A stretch of DNA of 64,000 nt from Primulina eburnea (taxonomy: Eukaryota; Streptophyta; Magnoliopsida; Lamiales; Gesneriaceae), in contig NC_133118.1 of assembly GCF_022965805.1 (NCBI RefSeq), positions 5,735,057 through 5,799,056 on the forward strand, in the 5' to 3' direction. Positions 33,213-45,969 of the stretch are shown here, in pieces. A model generated the notes under the pieces. It saw nothing but the letters and a program-made list of their open reading frames with translations. It searched no databases and was not told the DNA's origin. The translations under genes were made by a program, and so were the position numbers. Each line of letters opens with the position of its first letter. Positions within the stretch are counted from its first letter, which is position 1.

Positions 33213-34300
33213 TATTTATAACAAATGCTTTTATTCTTGTGTTCCTACTTGCATATACATATACATATACATATATATGTATAATATTTAAACAAGTCTT
33301 GGTCGTATTTTTTAACAAAAAATAACGTTTGACAATTTTTTTTGAACCTTTGTCATGTTAAGAGTCAAAACTAGGATGTATACGTGTAAAACTGCTTGTG
33401 AATAGCTTTAGTTAGAACTCAATTCCAATTTGGTATACACAACAAATTATATCCACTTGATTATAAAATACGAAAAATAATAATTAAGAACTATAATTTC
33501 TGCCCTTACGTATTATGCTATATATGAATATATTATTTTATTAATTATTTTTGCAAACCCAAAAATTATGACGTCAATTAGTTACCAATAAAAAAAATTG
33601 TTTATCAAGAAAAGAGGTGCCTTCCAAGTTTTCTCGAGTCGCATGACTTCAAGATTAAGGGAACTTTTCATCTAGCCTCTAATATAATAGTATCATTAGA
33701 TAGGGATTGATGGGTCGTCCCCGACCAATCCACCATTCAATCGGCTCTACTTATCATATTTTTGTCCTTCTTTACTATTACGAGATCGGCGTGTTAACAA
33801 GATAAATCCGATGAGAACAAAAAAAAAGATATGAACGTTGAGTTTTTTGATTTTATTCGTATTCTGATAGAAAAAAACTTAAAAAAATTCTATCTAACAA
33901 AAACAACTCTGTCACGTCTTACCACTAATGAATTTCATTGTCTGGCTTGGTCAGCTTTTAAATATATGGTTTCATATCAAATAAATGAAAATAAAAAATT
34001 ATTTTAAGAAGATAAAAAATTTATGAATTAATAGATTAAAATTAAAATAGGAAAAGTTAAAATTTTTTATTTTAAGGATATCTTTTATTTTTGGAATATA
34101 ATATAAATTATATCAGTTTTAAAATAATTTTCAAAATAAGTTATTAGATAGATATATGTATATATTCAAAATTGAAAAAAAAAAAAAAAACAAAAAAAAT
34201 CCAAACCTACCTACGAAGCTGTCTCAGTTCTTGAAAAAAAAAGTAAACGCAAAAATCCAATTTAAATACGAAAGTGATCCGAGTTCTCTAAAAAAAATCC
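33213..34300. other. AT-rich intergenic DNA upstream of the metallophosphoesterase gene
   Basis: No gene is seen. It contains short ATACAT repeats near 33252-33285 and several poly-A runs, the longest at about 34173-34199. The right part should hold the promoter of the downstream gene. No single TATA box can be chosen among the many AT-rich candidates. Confidence 0.5.
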
Positions 34301-34504
34301 AAATAATTTCTGGGTTCGGTACGAGGGAGTTCGGAGTTCGAAGAATATGCGGTTCGATTATGGAATTGTTCCTTTTTTTCCCTCAAGAAATAACTCTCAG
34401 ATGTAGGCTGATTCTTGTTTCTTGATCTCTGAAATATTTCATTTTCCTTTTCAACACGCTTGCTTTCTGGGTTCTCTTGCTCTATCTCATCTTCCTTGAA
34501 TCAG

Positions 34505-35128
34505 GTATCTTTGATACACTTGCGGAAGTTGTGTGTTCTGTGAATGTTTGTTTATTTTTATTTTTCCTTTTTGGGTCTGTTCAGCATGCCAGTGTCATTG
34601 TCGATTGGAATAGGAAAAACCCAATTGCTGGTTATGCTCGCGGATCCCTATTTATGTATTGAGTTCTTGGCTTTTGTAGTTTCCTGGTTTTGTTATCAAA
34701 GGTCGTGGATTGATTTGTTAAATTCAATTGCTTCACTAGGTTGTTGGTTTGTTCTGGCACTACTTGAATGAAGCGTCATATTGGAATAATTTGGTGCTGT
34801 GTATTCTGTAGACTTTCTTGGTTTAGGAATATCGGCAACGTTTGATGACAATTATTATAGTTTATGTTGCTTGGCGTACTCTGTCTGATCCTTACTCTGA
34901 ATGTTGTTGATTGTGCGGTGTCCGAGACTTGAACGTTCTTCTAATTTACTTGACATTTTCTGGGGATTGTGTGAGAAGGGAACATTTTTGCCTAGATCAC
35001 TCTGTTTACACAAGGACTCTTTATGCATAACTTAACTGTGTTAAATTAAGATATTCATTGTTCTATACATGGTATGTATTTTTAAAGATTGTCAGCAGTA
35101 TTCCGACTTGGGGATCTCTGTTGTGCAG
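34505..35128 (+). other. Probable 5' UTR intron of the metallophosphoesterase gene
   Basis: The donor GTATCT follows TTGAATCAG (exon end 34504) and the acceptor is TTGTGCAG (ends 35128). The exon before it (about 34310-34504) has no long ORF, and the exon after it reaches the ATG at 35198 after 69 bases. Long 5' leader introns are common in plant housekeeping genes. The transcription start is not known. Confidence 0.5.
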
Positions 35129-35197
35129 TTGTTTCTTGTGGATTGAAGTCTCTGGCAACATTACGAAGCAGAAGTTAGCTTATTTCAATATTCTACA

Positions 35198-38100
35198 ATG
35201 GGGCCTGACAGACAGCCTAGTGGTTTACTAGATACTCTAAATATGGAGACAGTTAGGACTATTTTCACTCACACATATCCGTATCCGCATCAGCATTCAC
35301 GGCATGCGGTCATTGCTGTTTTTATTGGTTGCTTATTTTTCATATCCTCCGAAAATATGCATACGCTTATCCAGAAGTTAGACAGCAACATTAAATGGTG
35401 GTCGATCTATGCCTGCTTGCTTGGATTCTTCTATTTTTTCTCTTCTCCTTTTATAGGGAAAACAATCAAACCGAATTATTCTAATTTCAGTCGCTGGTAG
35501 GTATCCCTTTTTGAGCTATTTATTTTGTTGAATATCATCAAATCTGATTAGAAACTAAAACGTAAATCTAACGAAGTTTGATAATGTTGGTGTTTCACTT
35601 TGTAGGTATATAGCCTGGATATTGGTGGCTGCCTTATATCACCTTCCTAGTTTTCAATCGATGGGAGTTGATATGAGGATGAACCTATCTTTGTTTTTAA
35701 CAATCTATTTATCTTCCATTTTATTTCTTCTTGTTTTCCACGTAATCTTTCTTGGCCTCTGGTATGTTGGACTTGTTGCTCGCGTGGCTGGAAGGAGACC
35801 TGCCATACTTACAATTCTTCAAAATTGCGCTGTAAGTCCAATGAGCGCATCCTGATAAAAACAAACTTTCTTGGATCTTATTTCTTGACTTATTGTTGTG
35901 TAGGTTATAAGTGTAGCATGTTGTGTATTTTATAGCCACTGTGGTAACAGTGCTATTATGAGAGGCAAGACATTTGATAGGAGGTTCTCTGGCTGGTTTA
36001 CTCGATGGAACAAAGAAGAAGTTAATACATGGCTTGCAAAATTTATACGTATGAATGAGTTTAAAGAAGAAGTTTGCAAATCTTGGTTTGCTCCCGTTGG
36101 TTCTGCCAGTGATTATCCGTTTCTGTCCAAGTGGGTCATTTATGGAGAGGTATGGCTTATTCTTTTGATATTTAGCTGCATTTGAATTGAAGTCTTTGAT
36201 CCGAGAAATGGATATGGAGTGTTGTATTTCAAATTAATTCATCAACTAAAGATTGAAATCCAATGTTGTGATAGAAAAAGTAACTTGAAATTTTAACTAA
36301 GGAATTTCAAATCCATGGATTTTAAAATATCCAAGCAAGTCGCTTGCTACAGATTTGAATCACCCGCATTTATATCTTTTATCCAAACACACATTTATGA
36401 TTTTCTTATGATACTTGTCTATGATCTTAACTGGGGCTATGTGTTTGCATTCATCTTGTTTCAGTTAACTTGTAGTGGTTCGTGTGAAGAATCACCAGAT
36501 GAAATTTCTCCTATATATTCATTATGGGCAACTTTCATAGGCCTCTACATGGCAAATTATGTTGTGGAGAGATCGACCGGGTGAGAGTCAACTAATCCCT
36601 TTCTTTTCTATTTCATAAATTGTATTATTTTTCTTTCGCCTCCAGTTTGTTGTCTTCAAAGGTCCTCATACAGATGCAAGAAAAATTATGAGCACCGTGG
36701 ATTTATATTACCGTTCATATCTTTCTATGATAAGTGTTGGCATTAAGTTTTTTCTTTCATCCAACTTTATGTAACTTAGGAGGCGAGTGCATTTTCCTTT
36801 CATATCTTTCTTTGAGAAGTGTTGGCGTTTAATTTTTTTTCCATCCAACTTTATGTAGCTTAGGGGGTGAGTGCAAGAGTCACCAATCTTCTTGGCATCG
36901 TTGCATTATTTTTAAGATACTGCTGTGCTTTGTTTGCTTCTACCTTTTCTTGCTGCATTAAGATTGAGTGTGCAAGGTTTCAAATAGTAACTAACATGAT
37001 AATTATTTAAATGTTGTTTCATCAACTCTCCTTTTTAATGAAGTCAAGTCTAATTGATTAAATTCTCTATGTTGATCACATTCTCTAATCAATAGATGGG
37101 CTCTTACTCACCCTGTATCACAAAAAGAATTTGACAAGTTGAAGAAAAAGCAAATGAAGCCTGATTTCTTGGAGATGGTTCCTTGGTATTCGGGGTATGC
37201 CCACTCTCTCTCTGTCTATCTTTATTTCCATACGTTTCCTCAGTCATTGTAATTTTTCAGTTTCTGTAATGCAGGACATCTGCTGATTTATTCAAGACAG
37301 TTTTTGACCTCCTTGTATCAGTTACTGTGTTTGTTGGACGCTTTGACATGCGTATGATGCAGGTATTTGAAAGTTTCATTTTCATATTATTGATGCTCTG
37401 ATTGAAATTTATTCGTCAACGTAAGTTTGACTTTGCACACTCAATGCAATTTCGTTTAAAGATTTGTCTCTCAATGAAGGATCTAATTATTGAAGAAAGA
37501 GCTATAATCTGAATGCGTATTTGTGAAACTCTCATATTTTTCTTTTAAAAAGTATATCTTCTTGATTCTCATAATTAGTTTTATTGTGTATTCTGCAACA
37601 TGCTGTTATTTTATGTTATTATACTAGATATGGTGCCTTTTTTTTTGGTGATATCCCATTACCCTATTGCTGCAGGCTGCAATGAGCAGGGCTGAAGTTG
37701 GAGGGAAGCATGAGGATCTTTTATATGACCAGTTTAGCGAGAGAGACGAATTATGGTTTGATTTTATGGCTGATACTGGCGACGGTGGAAATTCTTCCTA
37801 TAGCGTTGCACGACTTCTTGCTCAGCCCTCTGTTAGAGTTTGGAGTGATGATTCACCAATTATGCTGCCCCGTGGTAACCTGCTCCTTATTGGAGGTGAT
37901 CTTGCGTAAGCTCGATACCTTGCCTTTCCTCTGGTAGTATTTTTTTATTATTGTTTTTTAAGTGTGTGACGATGAAGGGAACGATTTATCTTGTCAAATA
38001 GGCAGTGATTTAAATAATTTGATTATTTTCCAAATATAATTCAATGAGTTATTCGTTAGTCTATGAGTTTTGATGTCTTTTGAAAGGCATCAATTGACCT

Positions 38101-41100
38101 TAAAGGACCATTTTCTTTGGCTGTAATCTAACAATGACTGGTATCACTTGATGCATCTGGTATAACTTGTTAGAATCTCTCTTCTTGTTTTTTTAAAAAG
38201 GAGTAAGTGCTATTTTCTTTTAAGCTGGCTGTAATTTTTGTTCATATGCCGGAAAGATGCCATCTATTCTTCGATCAGGTATTGACTTGATGCCAAGGTT
38301 GTAAATGGCGGGAGGCGTTGTGGGGCGGTCGGTGACCGCCTGGGCACCGCCGAGGCGGTTGAATTTTTTTAAGTAATTTTTTATAGATAATCATGCAATA
38401 TAATCATTTTTACATAAAATGTGCAATTAAATAATGTTTAAGTACAAAATATAATATCATTTAGATAATATACAATTAATAAAGAATAAAGATTCATCAT
38501 CATATTAATGCTATTATGCTGACAAAGTAATATAGTTATTTTTACAAAAAAACTAAATTTAAAATTTTTAATTATTTTTCGGACAGCCGACGGCGGCGGG
38601 TGGATTGTGTGTGGTGGTTTAGAGTTAAGAGTCGACTGTGAAAACCAAAAATAAAATAAAGAAAGTGAGGTGTGCTAGGGTTTTAATATTTAAAATTAGT
38701 TGACTTTGACTAGGTTTTTAAAATTGTTGACTACAACTTAAAAATCTTGACTGCCTCGCCCGCCTAGCCCGCCTGCTCGTCGCCTCGACCCGCCTGCTCG
38801 CCGCCTCGACCCACCTCGCCAACGCTGTATAGCTTGGGCCGCCTAAAACACCCGTCTTATCCATAGGCGGTGCGGTCGACGGTCGCCTACCGCCTAGGCA
38901 CCGCCTAGACGGTTGCTTCGACCGCCATTTAGAACACTGCTTGATGCCTCACAATTGTGCCTCAATCATCACTTGCGCCAAATGTCCCATTTTGCTGTTA
39001 CTTTGGTTAAAATTCTGCTTCTGAAACCAAGGACTTAGAGACCTAAATTATTCCAAGACCTTCTGTAAGGATCATCATTAGATGTAACTAGCATGTAGAA
39101 CAAATAACTATGAACTAAACGAAGCAGCTATCAAGTAGTTAGCCATAACTAATAGGCAGAACTCCAAGTCAAGAATCAGACATAATGGAGAGTCACCGTA
39201 CCTGCAACCCTGCCTAAAGAAGAAGTTACCCTCTCCATATCTCGAAAAAAGGTCATCCTCTTCCTCATAGCAAACCGCAAACATTCAGTAGAACTAAGGA
39301 GATCTTGAGATGGAGACTGGAAATTAGTCCTTACAATAATTGAGTTTGAGGATATTTTCCCACATAGGTGGATGAGATCAAAAAGTGCTTTGACTGTCGT
39401 TTTAGGTGAATTCATTACCTGGAACAGGTAAAGCGGAAAGCTTTTTAATTGCATCAAACCACTTCCTGGCAAATGGGCTTGACTATTCCACCCCAAGGTA
39501 GATTCATGGGCTTTCAGAAGTAAACCATGGAAAAAATGACTTTAGCGCGCTAAAGGTCGTTCCAAGACACGAACCTGGAAGGTCTTTTTGGCGAAACCAG
39601 TAATACCTTGGACTGCACTCCCACTGGCAGTGGTGCTGCTGTTCTAAATAGTGAAGCTGCTTCTGGCCTGAGACTTTTTCATACAGATCAGGAAAGAAAG
39701 CATGTGTGGGTGGCAACATGATCATCTAGTGAGATGATAAGGTGACTAACTTTAGGCTTGTATTTGATGGGGGATTTAGACAAAAAAAGGTCATGCAGGC
39801 ATCTTGATAGAAATCAGCTGCGATGTGCAGGAGATATGGGGTCTTCTTGTCATAGAGAAAGTCATTGGAGCCTGTCGTAACATTACCCCCCACTGTATAC
39901 CTACAATGGGTAATTCCACTTCATGAGCAGAAAATGATCTTAGGTAGCAAGCTAGAAAGTCTACTGTTAAACATTTTGGACATGATTTTGTTCGTAACGT
40001 TGCAAGTCTAACTCATGATTTGAGCTTGCTAACATATTTATAAAAAAATTTTATAAGCAGAATCTGAGTTCGCAGGCTTAGTCTGAATCCGTTTATGTTG
40101 TGCTCGAGTTCAATCTTTTGTAATCAAGTTTGAGCTGATAAAATTTCACGAGCTTGTCTCATTCGTACTCCTATTATAGGTGAAGCTTTTGGGCTAAAGA
40201 GAACCTCTTAAAATCTAGAATTGCTTCTCATTGATCCCCCTTGACAAATTCCCTATAGTTTTGGGGGAAAAAAATACTGAAAACAGATCGGCACCTGCGC
40301 AACACTGTTGGGGTTTGTGCCAAATAAAAAGAATGAATTTGAGTTCATTCAAAGAGGGTGGTCTCAGAACATCCAGTTATCCTCTTGAGACAAGATGCTA
40401 GGTATTTGGTTAAGTGAATGATTTAACAGATCAGGTTTATAATCACCAGAAGGTTGGATAAGTAAGATATAGCAGATTGGATATCTTCAGGCAATGAAAT
40501 CCACTAATCTGCATTTCTATCTGCCTTATATCTAATGGTTAAACGTACTCATTGACGAGTGGTCGCTTGAAAGGTAAGTGTCTATAATAATGTCAATAGA
40601 CACATTAAAGTAATTTTATCTGTCAAACAAATCAGATTGTGCTATGTTCCTGAGATTAGCACCTTTGGCTCATGTTGCAATGTAACTGTACAAGGTGTTA
40701 TTTCAGACTGATCCTGAAAAGCACTTTCCATGTCACTTATCCTTCTCAGAAAAAAGTGCCAGTTAATATGAAGTGCGGGCAATTTTTTTTAGTTTTGTCT
40801 TCATCAACAATCAATACGTGTGCCTTAGATGCTTTTTGATATTGTACTTGTTTAATTTCAGCATACCTGATGAAGGGTTTTAACTTCATTGTAAGGTAGA
40901 TTAAGCATTGAATTTCGTGTTTTTTTATCCAGGTATCCCAATCCATCTGAATTCACATATGAGAATCGTCTTTTTCGTCCCTTTGAATATGCTCTGCAAC
41001 CTCCAGTTTGGTATAAGAAGGAACATATAGCTATAAACAAACCGGAATTGCCTCATGGGTTGTCGTCTTTGAAACAGTATGATGGGCCTCAGTGCTTTCT

Positions 41101-44100
41101 CATACCTGGAAATCATGGTTTGTTTCGGTTCTTGGCCTGCACTTTGGGCTTCTTCCTTTATTCCTTTTTGGTGCCATAGGCATCTTCTGTTTTTTTATCT
41201 TCTTTATGCTCTCCGTCGTTTAATTTCTCTGTATTAATCGATCTTTTGCTCATGAATGTGTAATGTAGCCAAGCATCTTTGTGATTTTCAGATTGGTTTG
41301 ATGGGCTTCAGACGTTTATGCGATATATTTGTCACAAGAGCTGGTTAGGTGGATGGTTTATGCCTCAAAAGAAAAGTTATTTTGCCCTTCAGCTACCCAA
41401 AGGATGGTGGGTCTTTGGTCTTGATCTTGCTTTGCATTGCGATATTGATGTCTACCAATTCAAGTTTTTTTCAGAATTAATTAAAGAAAAGGTAACATTT
41501 CTAATTATCTAGATTTAGTTGTCCTCGTGCTGGAATACTGAAATGAATCTGAAAGTGAATGTCTTTAGTTGTGTTGCTGATATTATAATTAAGGTTATGT
41601 AAACACAACAATGTGTTAGGGTGCTTTCCTTCAAATATATGCACATATAATGATGTGAAGAACAATGTGTGATCCACAATTATCTAAGTTTGGTGTTTGA
41701 ATTAATTAATTACAAAGTTTCAATGGATGTGTCGGTCACTTTAAGTTACAGTTCACCTATGGTCTCTGGTTTGGATTAGCAGATTTTGGGCATCATCCAA
41801 CATCTTAATTAAGAATTTATCATAATATCTTATCCTTGATTATATTAACATACGATTTCTGAAGGTTATGAAATTGGACCTGGAGAAAATTGTATCTGAT
41901 GCTCCCTTTGATTTTGTATTATGGACACGATATCAGGTGTCTGTAAATTAATTCTGCAGATGGAACTCTTCAAATAGGTGGCTCTTCTAAGGGTAGTTAA
42001 TTTGTAATCACCTAGTAAGAAACATAAGATTGTTATGTATCGTGTTATTGCCAATTTTTGCTATTATTTTAAATGGTGGATTTGTTAGTTTGCTTTTTAT
42101 GATGGTTAAGGGAACTAATTCAACGCAGAAACTTCCATCTCAGCATTGTCCGAGGTCTTTCTTGACTTTTTCTTATTTGTTTTTTAGGTTGGAGACTCTG
42201 ATTCTGTGATTATCATGACCCACGAACCTAATTGGCTTCTTGACTGGTACTGGGAAGACACGAGTGGGAAGAATGTTACCCATCTGATATGTGACCATTT
42301 GAAAGGAAGGTGTAAGCTCAGAATGGCAGGAGACTTGCATCATTACATGCGCCATTCATATGTGCAGTCAGAGAAGCCCGTACATGTGCAACATTTACTT
42401 GTTAATGGTTGTGGTGGGGCATTTTTGCATCCCACTCATGTCTTTAGTAATTTCAACAATTTATACGGGACTACGTATGAAAGCAAGGCATCTTACCCTT
42501 CATTTGAAGACTCAAGCAGGGTGCATCAGCAGTTTTGTGATACAAACTATGTGTAAATTGCTATCCTTTTAAATCATAATTGACACTAGTTATTGGAATT
42601 TTGGTGCAGATTGCTTTAGGGAATATATTGAAGTTTCGGAAGAAAAATTGGCAGTTTGATACAATCGGTGGCTTTTTATATTTCATCTTGGCCTTTTCCA
42701 TGTTTCCACAGGTAAACATTTGACAACATTATTACAATATACTCAATATATGGATGTCTCACCAGTTTCCTTTTCTTTTCTAGTGTAAGCTAGGACATAT
42801 GTTACGAGATGATACATTTTCTGGCCATCTAAGAAGCTTCTTTGGCACGGTATGGGATGCTTTCACCTATATGCTGGGATGGTCGTATGTATCATCAGCC
42901 GGCGCTTTTTTATTGTTAGTTATTGCCATCACCTTTGTGCCCTCAAAAGTGTCTCGAAAGAGAAGAATAATAATTGGCATACTCCATGTGTCTGCGCACC
43001 TGGCTGCTGCGTTGATTTTAATGTTGCTTTTGGAATTGGGGATTGAGACATGTATCAAGCATAAATTATTGGCAAATGCAGGTGATAGTTTCACAATATC
43101 AATAAATTAAAATTTTTTTCCAAAGAAAGAAATTTGCATGTGTATCTGTGGGATATTTTTTCTTTTAATTTATTGATTCAGTTTTCATTCGTTTATGCAT
43201 ATACATTTTCCGTCGCATATTTTAAAATTTCTATTTTTGACTAGCTGTTCGACGATACCATGCTCACATTTCCATTGATACTTCATTGATGGTACCCATT
43301 GTCACCTAAGCAATTTAAAATTTCTCAGGTTATCACACTTTATATGAGTGGTATCGATCTGTTGAGAGTGAGCATTTTCCGGATCCAACAGGCCTCAGAG
43401 CACGCATGGAGCAATGGACTTTTGGCCTATATCCAGCATGCATAAAGTATCTGATGTCCGCTTTCGATGTTCCTGAGGTGAGAAATCTTTTCTGACTCAT
43501 TACTGTTTTGGATTTTTATATGCCCCACACAACGATATGCGAAGGGCATTGATTTATGTTAAATTTCAAGGTTTATAAGTATGCTCCAGGTTGGCATAAA
43601 AAGGACTCACGGTCATGCTTCTTTCTCAATCTGTAATTTTATCTTTTGCTTTATGTCCACCAATTTTCAGGTGATGGCTGTCACCAGGAAGAACATCTGC
43701 AAGAATGGGATGGATTCACTTCCCCGAGGAGGTGCTGCCATTTATTATGCTTCCGTCTTCCTTTATTTCTGGGTCTTTTCGACTCCCATCGTGTCATTGA
43801 TTTTTGGAAGCTACCTCTATATCTGCATCAATTGGCTTCACATACACTTTGACGAAGCATTCTCATCCCTGCGAATCGCTAACTACAAGTCATTTACACG
43901 ATTCCACATAGACTCGAAAGGCGACCTTGAAGTCTTCACCCTTGCAGTCGATAAAGTATAAAACTAATGCTGCACAGTTTCTGACAGTTGATTAAATATG
44001 AAATCTGAATTCCCAGCTTAGTCTCCTGAGTTTTGTGCAGGTTCCAAAAGAGTGGAAGCTGGATCCTAACTGGGAGGGAGAGTCGAAACAGCCACAAAAC

Positions 44101-44250
44101 CTTAGCTACCTCAGAAAGCATCCAAGCAAATGGCGATCTGTTTCCTCTCAGCAGGATCCTGTTAACACTGTAAGAATCGTCGACCGTTTTGTCGTTGAAC
44201 AAACAGTAAAACCTGAAGTAGAGCCAGTTAATGGATCAGTAACTCACTGA
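35198..44250 (+). CDS. Multi-pass membrane protein with calcineurin-like metallophosphoesterase domain, 1021 aa, 15 coding exons
   Basis: Exons: 35198-35496, 35606-35831, 35904-36149, 36465-36580, 37096-37194, 37275-37362, 37676-37905, 40933-41117, 41292-41491, 42188-42520, 42610-42711, 42784-43081, 43329-43477, 43671-43955, 44041-44250. All introns are GT-AG, phases agree and the total is 3066 nt. The N-terminal ~190 residues carry about five hydrophobic segments, with another near 270. The catalytic domain shows GGDLAYP (about 431-437), GNHDW (493-497), MTHEPNW (about 572-578) and GDLHHYMRH (about 611-619), the metal-binding motifs of calcineurin-like phosphoesterases. More membrane segments follow (about 690-705, 740-790 and 870-910), ending in a hydrophilic tail. 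Family members are annotated in plants as calcineurin-like metallophosphoesterase superfamily proteins. The substrate is not known to me. The donor after exon 10 (GTGCAT) is weak. No disabling change is seen. Confidence 0.9.
38294..38939. mobile_element. hAT-type MITE (646 bp) in intron 7 of the metallophosphoesterase gene
   Basis: Inverted ends CAAGGTTGTAAATGGCGG (left) and the complement of CAGTGTTCTAAATGGCGG (right) are flanked by the 8-bp duplication CTTGATGC (38286-38293 and 38940-38947). The length of the duplication and the CAGTGTT-like terminus are typical of hAT elements. There is no transposase ORF. Subterminal regions are rich in GCCGCCTAGGC-type repeats in opposite orientations, and the middle is AT-rich. 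Confidence 0.85.
39176..39725 (-). other. Antisense protein-like stretch inside intron 7, origin unknown
   Basis: Two minus-strand ORFs (39504-39725 and 39176-39496) and a third frame with pieces such as FARKWFDAIKKLSALPVPGN and MFAVCYEEEDDLFSRYGEGN look more protein-like than chance, but stops interrupt every frame. It could be a decayed captured gene fragment or a transposon piece. I do not recognise the family. Confidence 0.25.
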
Positions 44251-44888
44251 TATAGGAAATGTGATTTGTAACATTAATGTAAGGTGTATGGTTTAGGAGC
44301 AACTAGGAGATTTATTTTGGGATAAAGTATAAGTAGGAAGCATAAAAAAAATATTTATAATAAACTAAAAAAGCATAGGAAAAAATGAACCCAAAAAAAA
44401 ATACCAGAGATATTTAATTTGATTTTAACTATGTGTCTTCTCCATTTTCTCCCATCTTTATGGAGGCCTATTTGTGAAAATGCGAAGTAGGGTAGTATTA
44501 GATTTTGTTCCACGTGCCATAAAATCGTTGATGGTAACAGTGCAATTCAAATATTTTTAAATTTTATAACAGTTCAAGTATCATGATTCGATCGTTCTAT
44601 CTAACAGAGAGACAATTATTGCACAGCAACAGTAACACATGTCAAGTAACACATGTCAAGTAATTCACAAGAGTTTTCAGTGTTGAATACTCGATCTATT
44701 TATAAATAATGAAATGTATTATATGGTAATAAAATAATATGATGTTTTATATGATATTTGAAGATGATATAAATTATAGATTATTTGCCTACAATAAATA
44801 CCCTTTGGAAAACATACAATTACGAAACCCTAATAGCTGGAGTACTACTGGCAGGTGAGTTTAATTTCCCATTTGAGAGAATGAGTTT

Positions 44889-44935
<47 letters not shown>

Positions 44936-45969
44936 CGAACCAAACAAGGGTTTAACATTAATATCACATTATTCTCCTTACCAAATTCAAAGAAATAATA
45001 AATATGTTATAGAATGTACAGGGACATAGGGAGTTGTTTTTGTCTCTTAAGGTTAAGTTTGGTTCGAATGATCAGATTATTAAATGATTAGTACATAAAT
45101 GATAACAAGAATGATTGATGTGGAAATTTAATAGATGGTGATAAAAAAAATATGTTTTGTATGATTTTTGTGTGGGATAAATTAGGACTTTTAGTAACTT
45201 TGAACCAAATTACCATTCTTTCATGATAAAATTATAACCAGAGAGAATATTATTGGGTATTTTTGGGTGTAAGATAATTGGTAAATATGAGTGTTCATCG
45301 TTCGGTTCTGTTCGATTTTCGATTTTTTATTTTGGTTTCGGTTTAGAAATATATAATCCAATATATACTCTTTCAGTTCGATTCATTTTCTACCACAATA
45401 GTTCGGTTATTTTGGTTGATTAATTTGGTTTTGATACAATTATCTAAATTAAAATAAACTTCGGTTTTAACATCTATATCCGAATTACAAAATTCGACTT
45501 TCGGTTCGGCGTTTGGTTTTTTCGGTTTGGATTTTCTGTTTTTTTCAGTTTTATACGAAATTTGAACACGCCTGATACTAAAGTTGAAAATAAGAAAATG
45601 ATTAGAAAAAAGATAGATAATTACCACATAGAGGTTTATCCCTCCTTCATTGGATTGAGTCAACTTATTTTTAAAATCATACCAAACACTGGTATAACTA
45701 GTGTTAGAAACAAAAATTCGGTCTAGTAATTTGTACCAAACACTCCTTTAAGGTAGGTGAGGGGCGAAACCCACCTTTTATTTGTCAATACACTTAGTCG
45801 AATTTCGGGGAGGAAAGGGTGGAGCTAAGGTGCATAACTTGCAGGCCCGAGCTCCACCTCTTCGGTTCGAGCCGGATGATCTTAGTTTCAGGTGGCTTGC
45901 ATATAAATTTCAAGCCAGTTCGGACGAGTTCAGTGGGTTGAGTTTGCTTACTTGATAGACATTCTTTTA
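44251..45969. other. 3' UTR and AT-rich intergenic DNA
   Basis: The gene's 3' UTR runs from 44251, with AT-rich polyadenylation-like signals at about 44320-44370. Further right are a TAA microsatellite, a stretch with repeated GGTTCGGTTT-type words (about 45300-45560), and no gene. Confidence 0.5.
44890..44932 (+). repeat. (TAA)n microsatellite
   Basis: About 14 uninterrupted TAA units followed by AAAACG. Confidence 0.95.

Noticed and set aside
45370..45560. GGTTCGGTTT-type repeats as a telomere-like or satellite array
   Set aside because: The words are irregular and do not match plant telomere repeat TTTAGGG. They are treated as low-complexity intergenic DNA.
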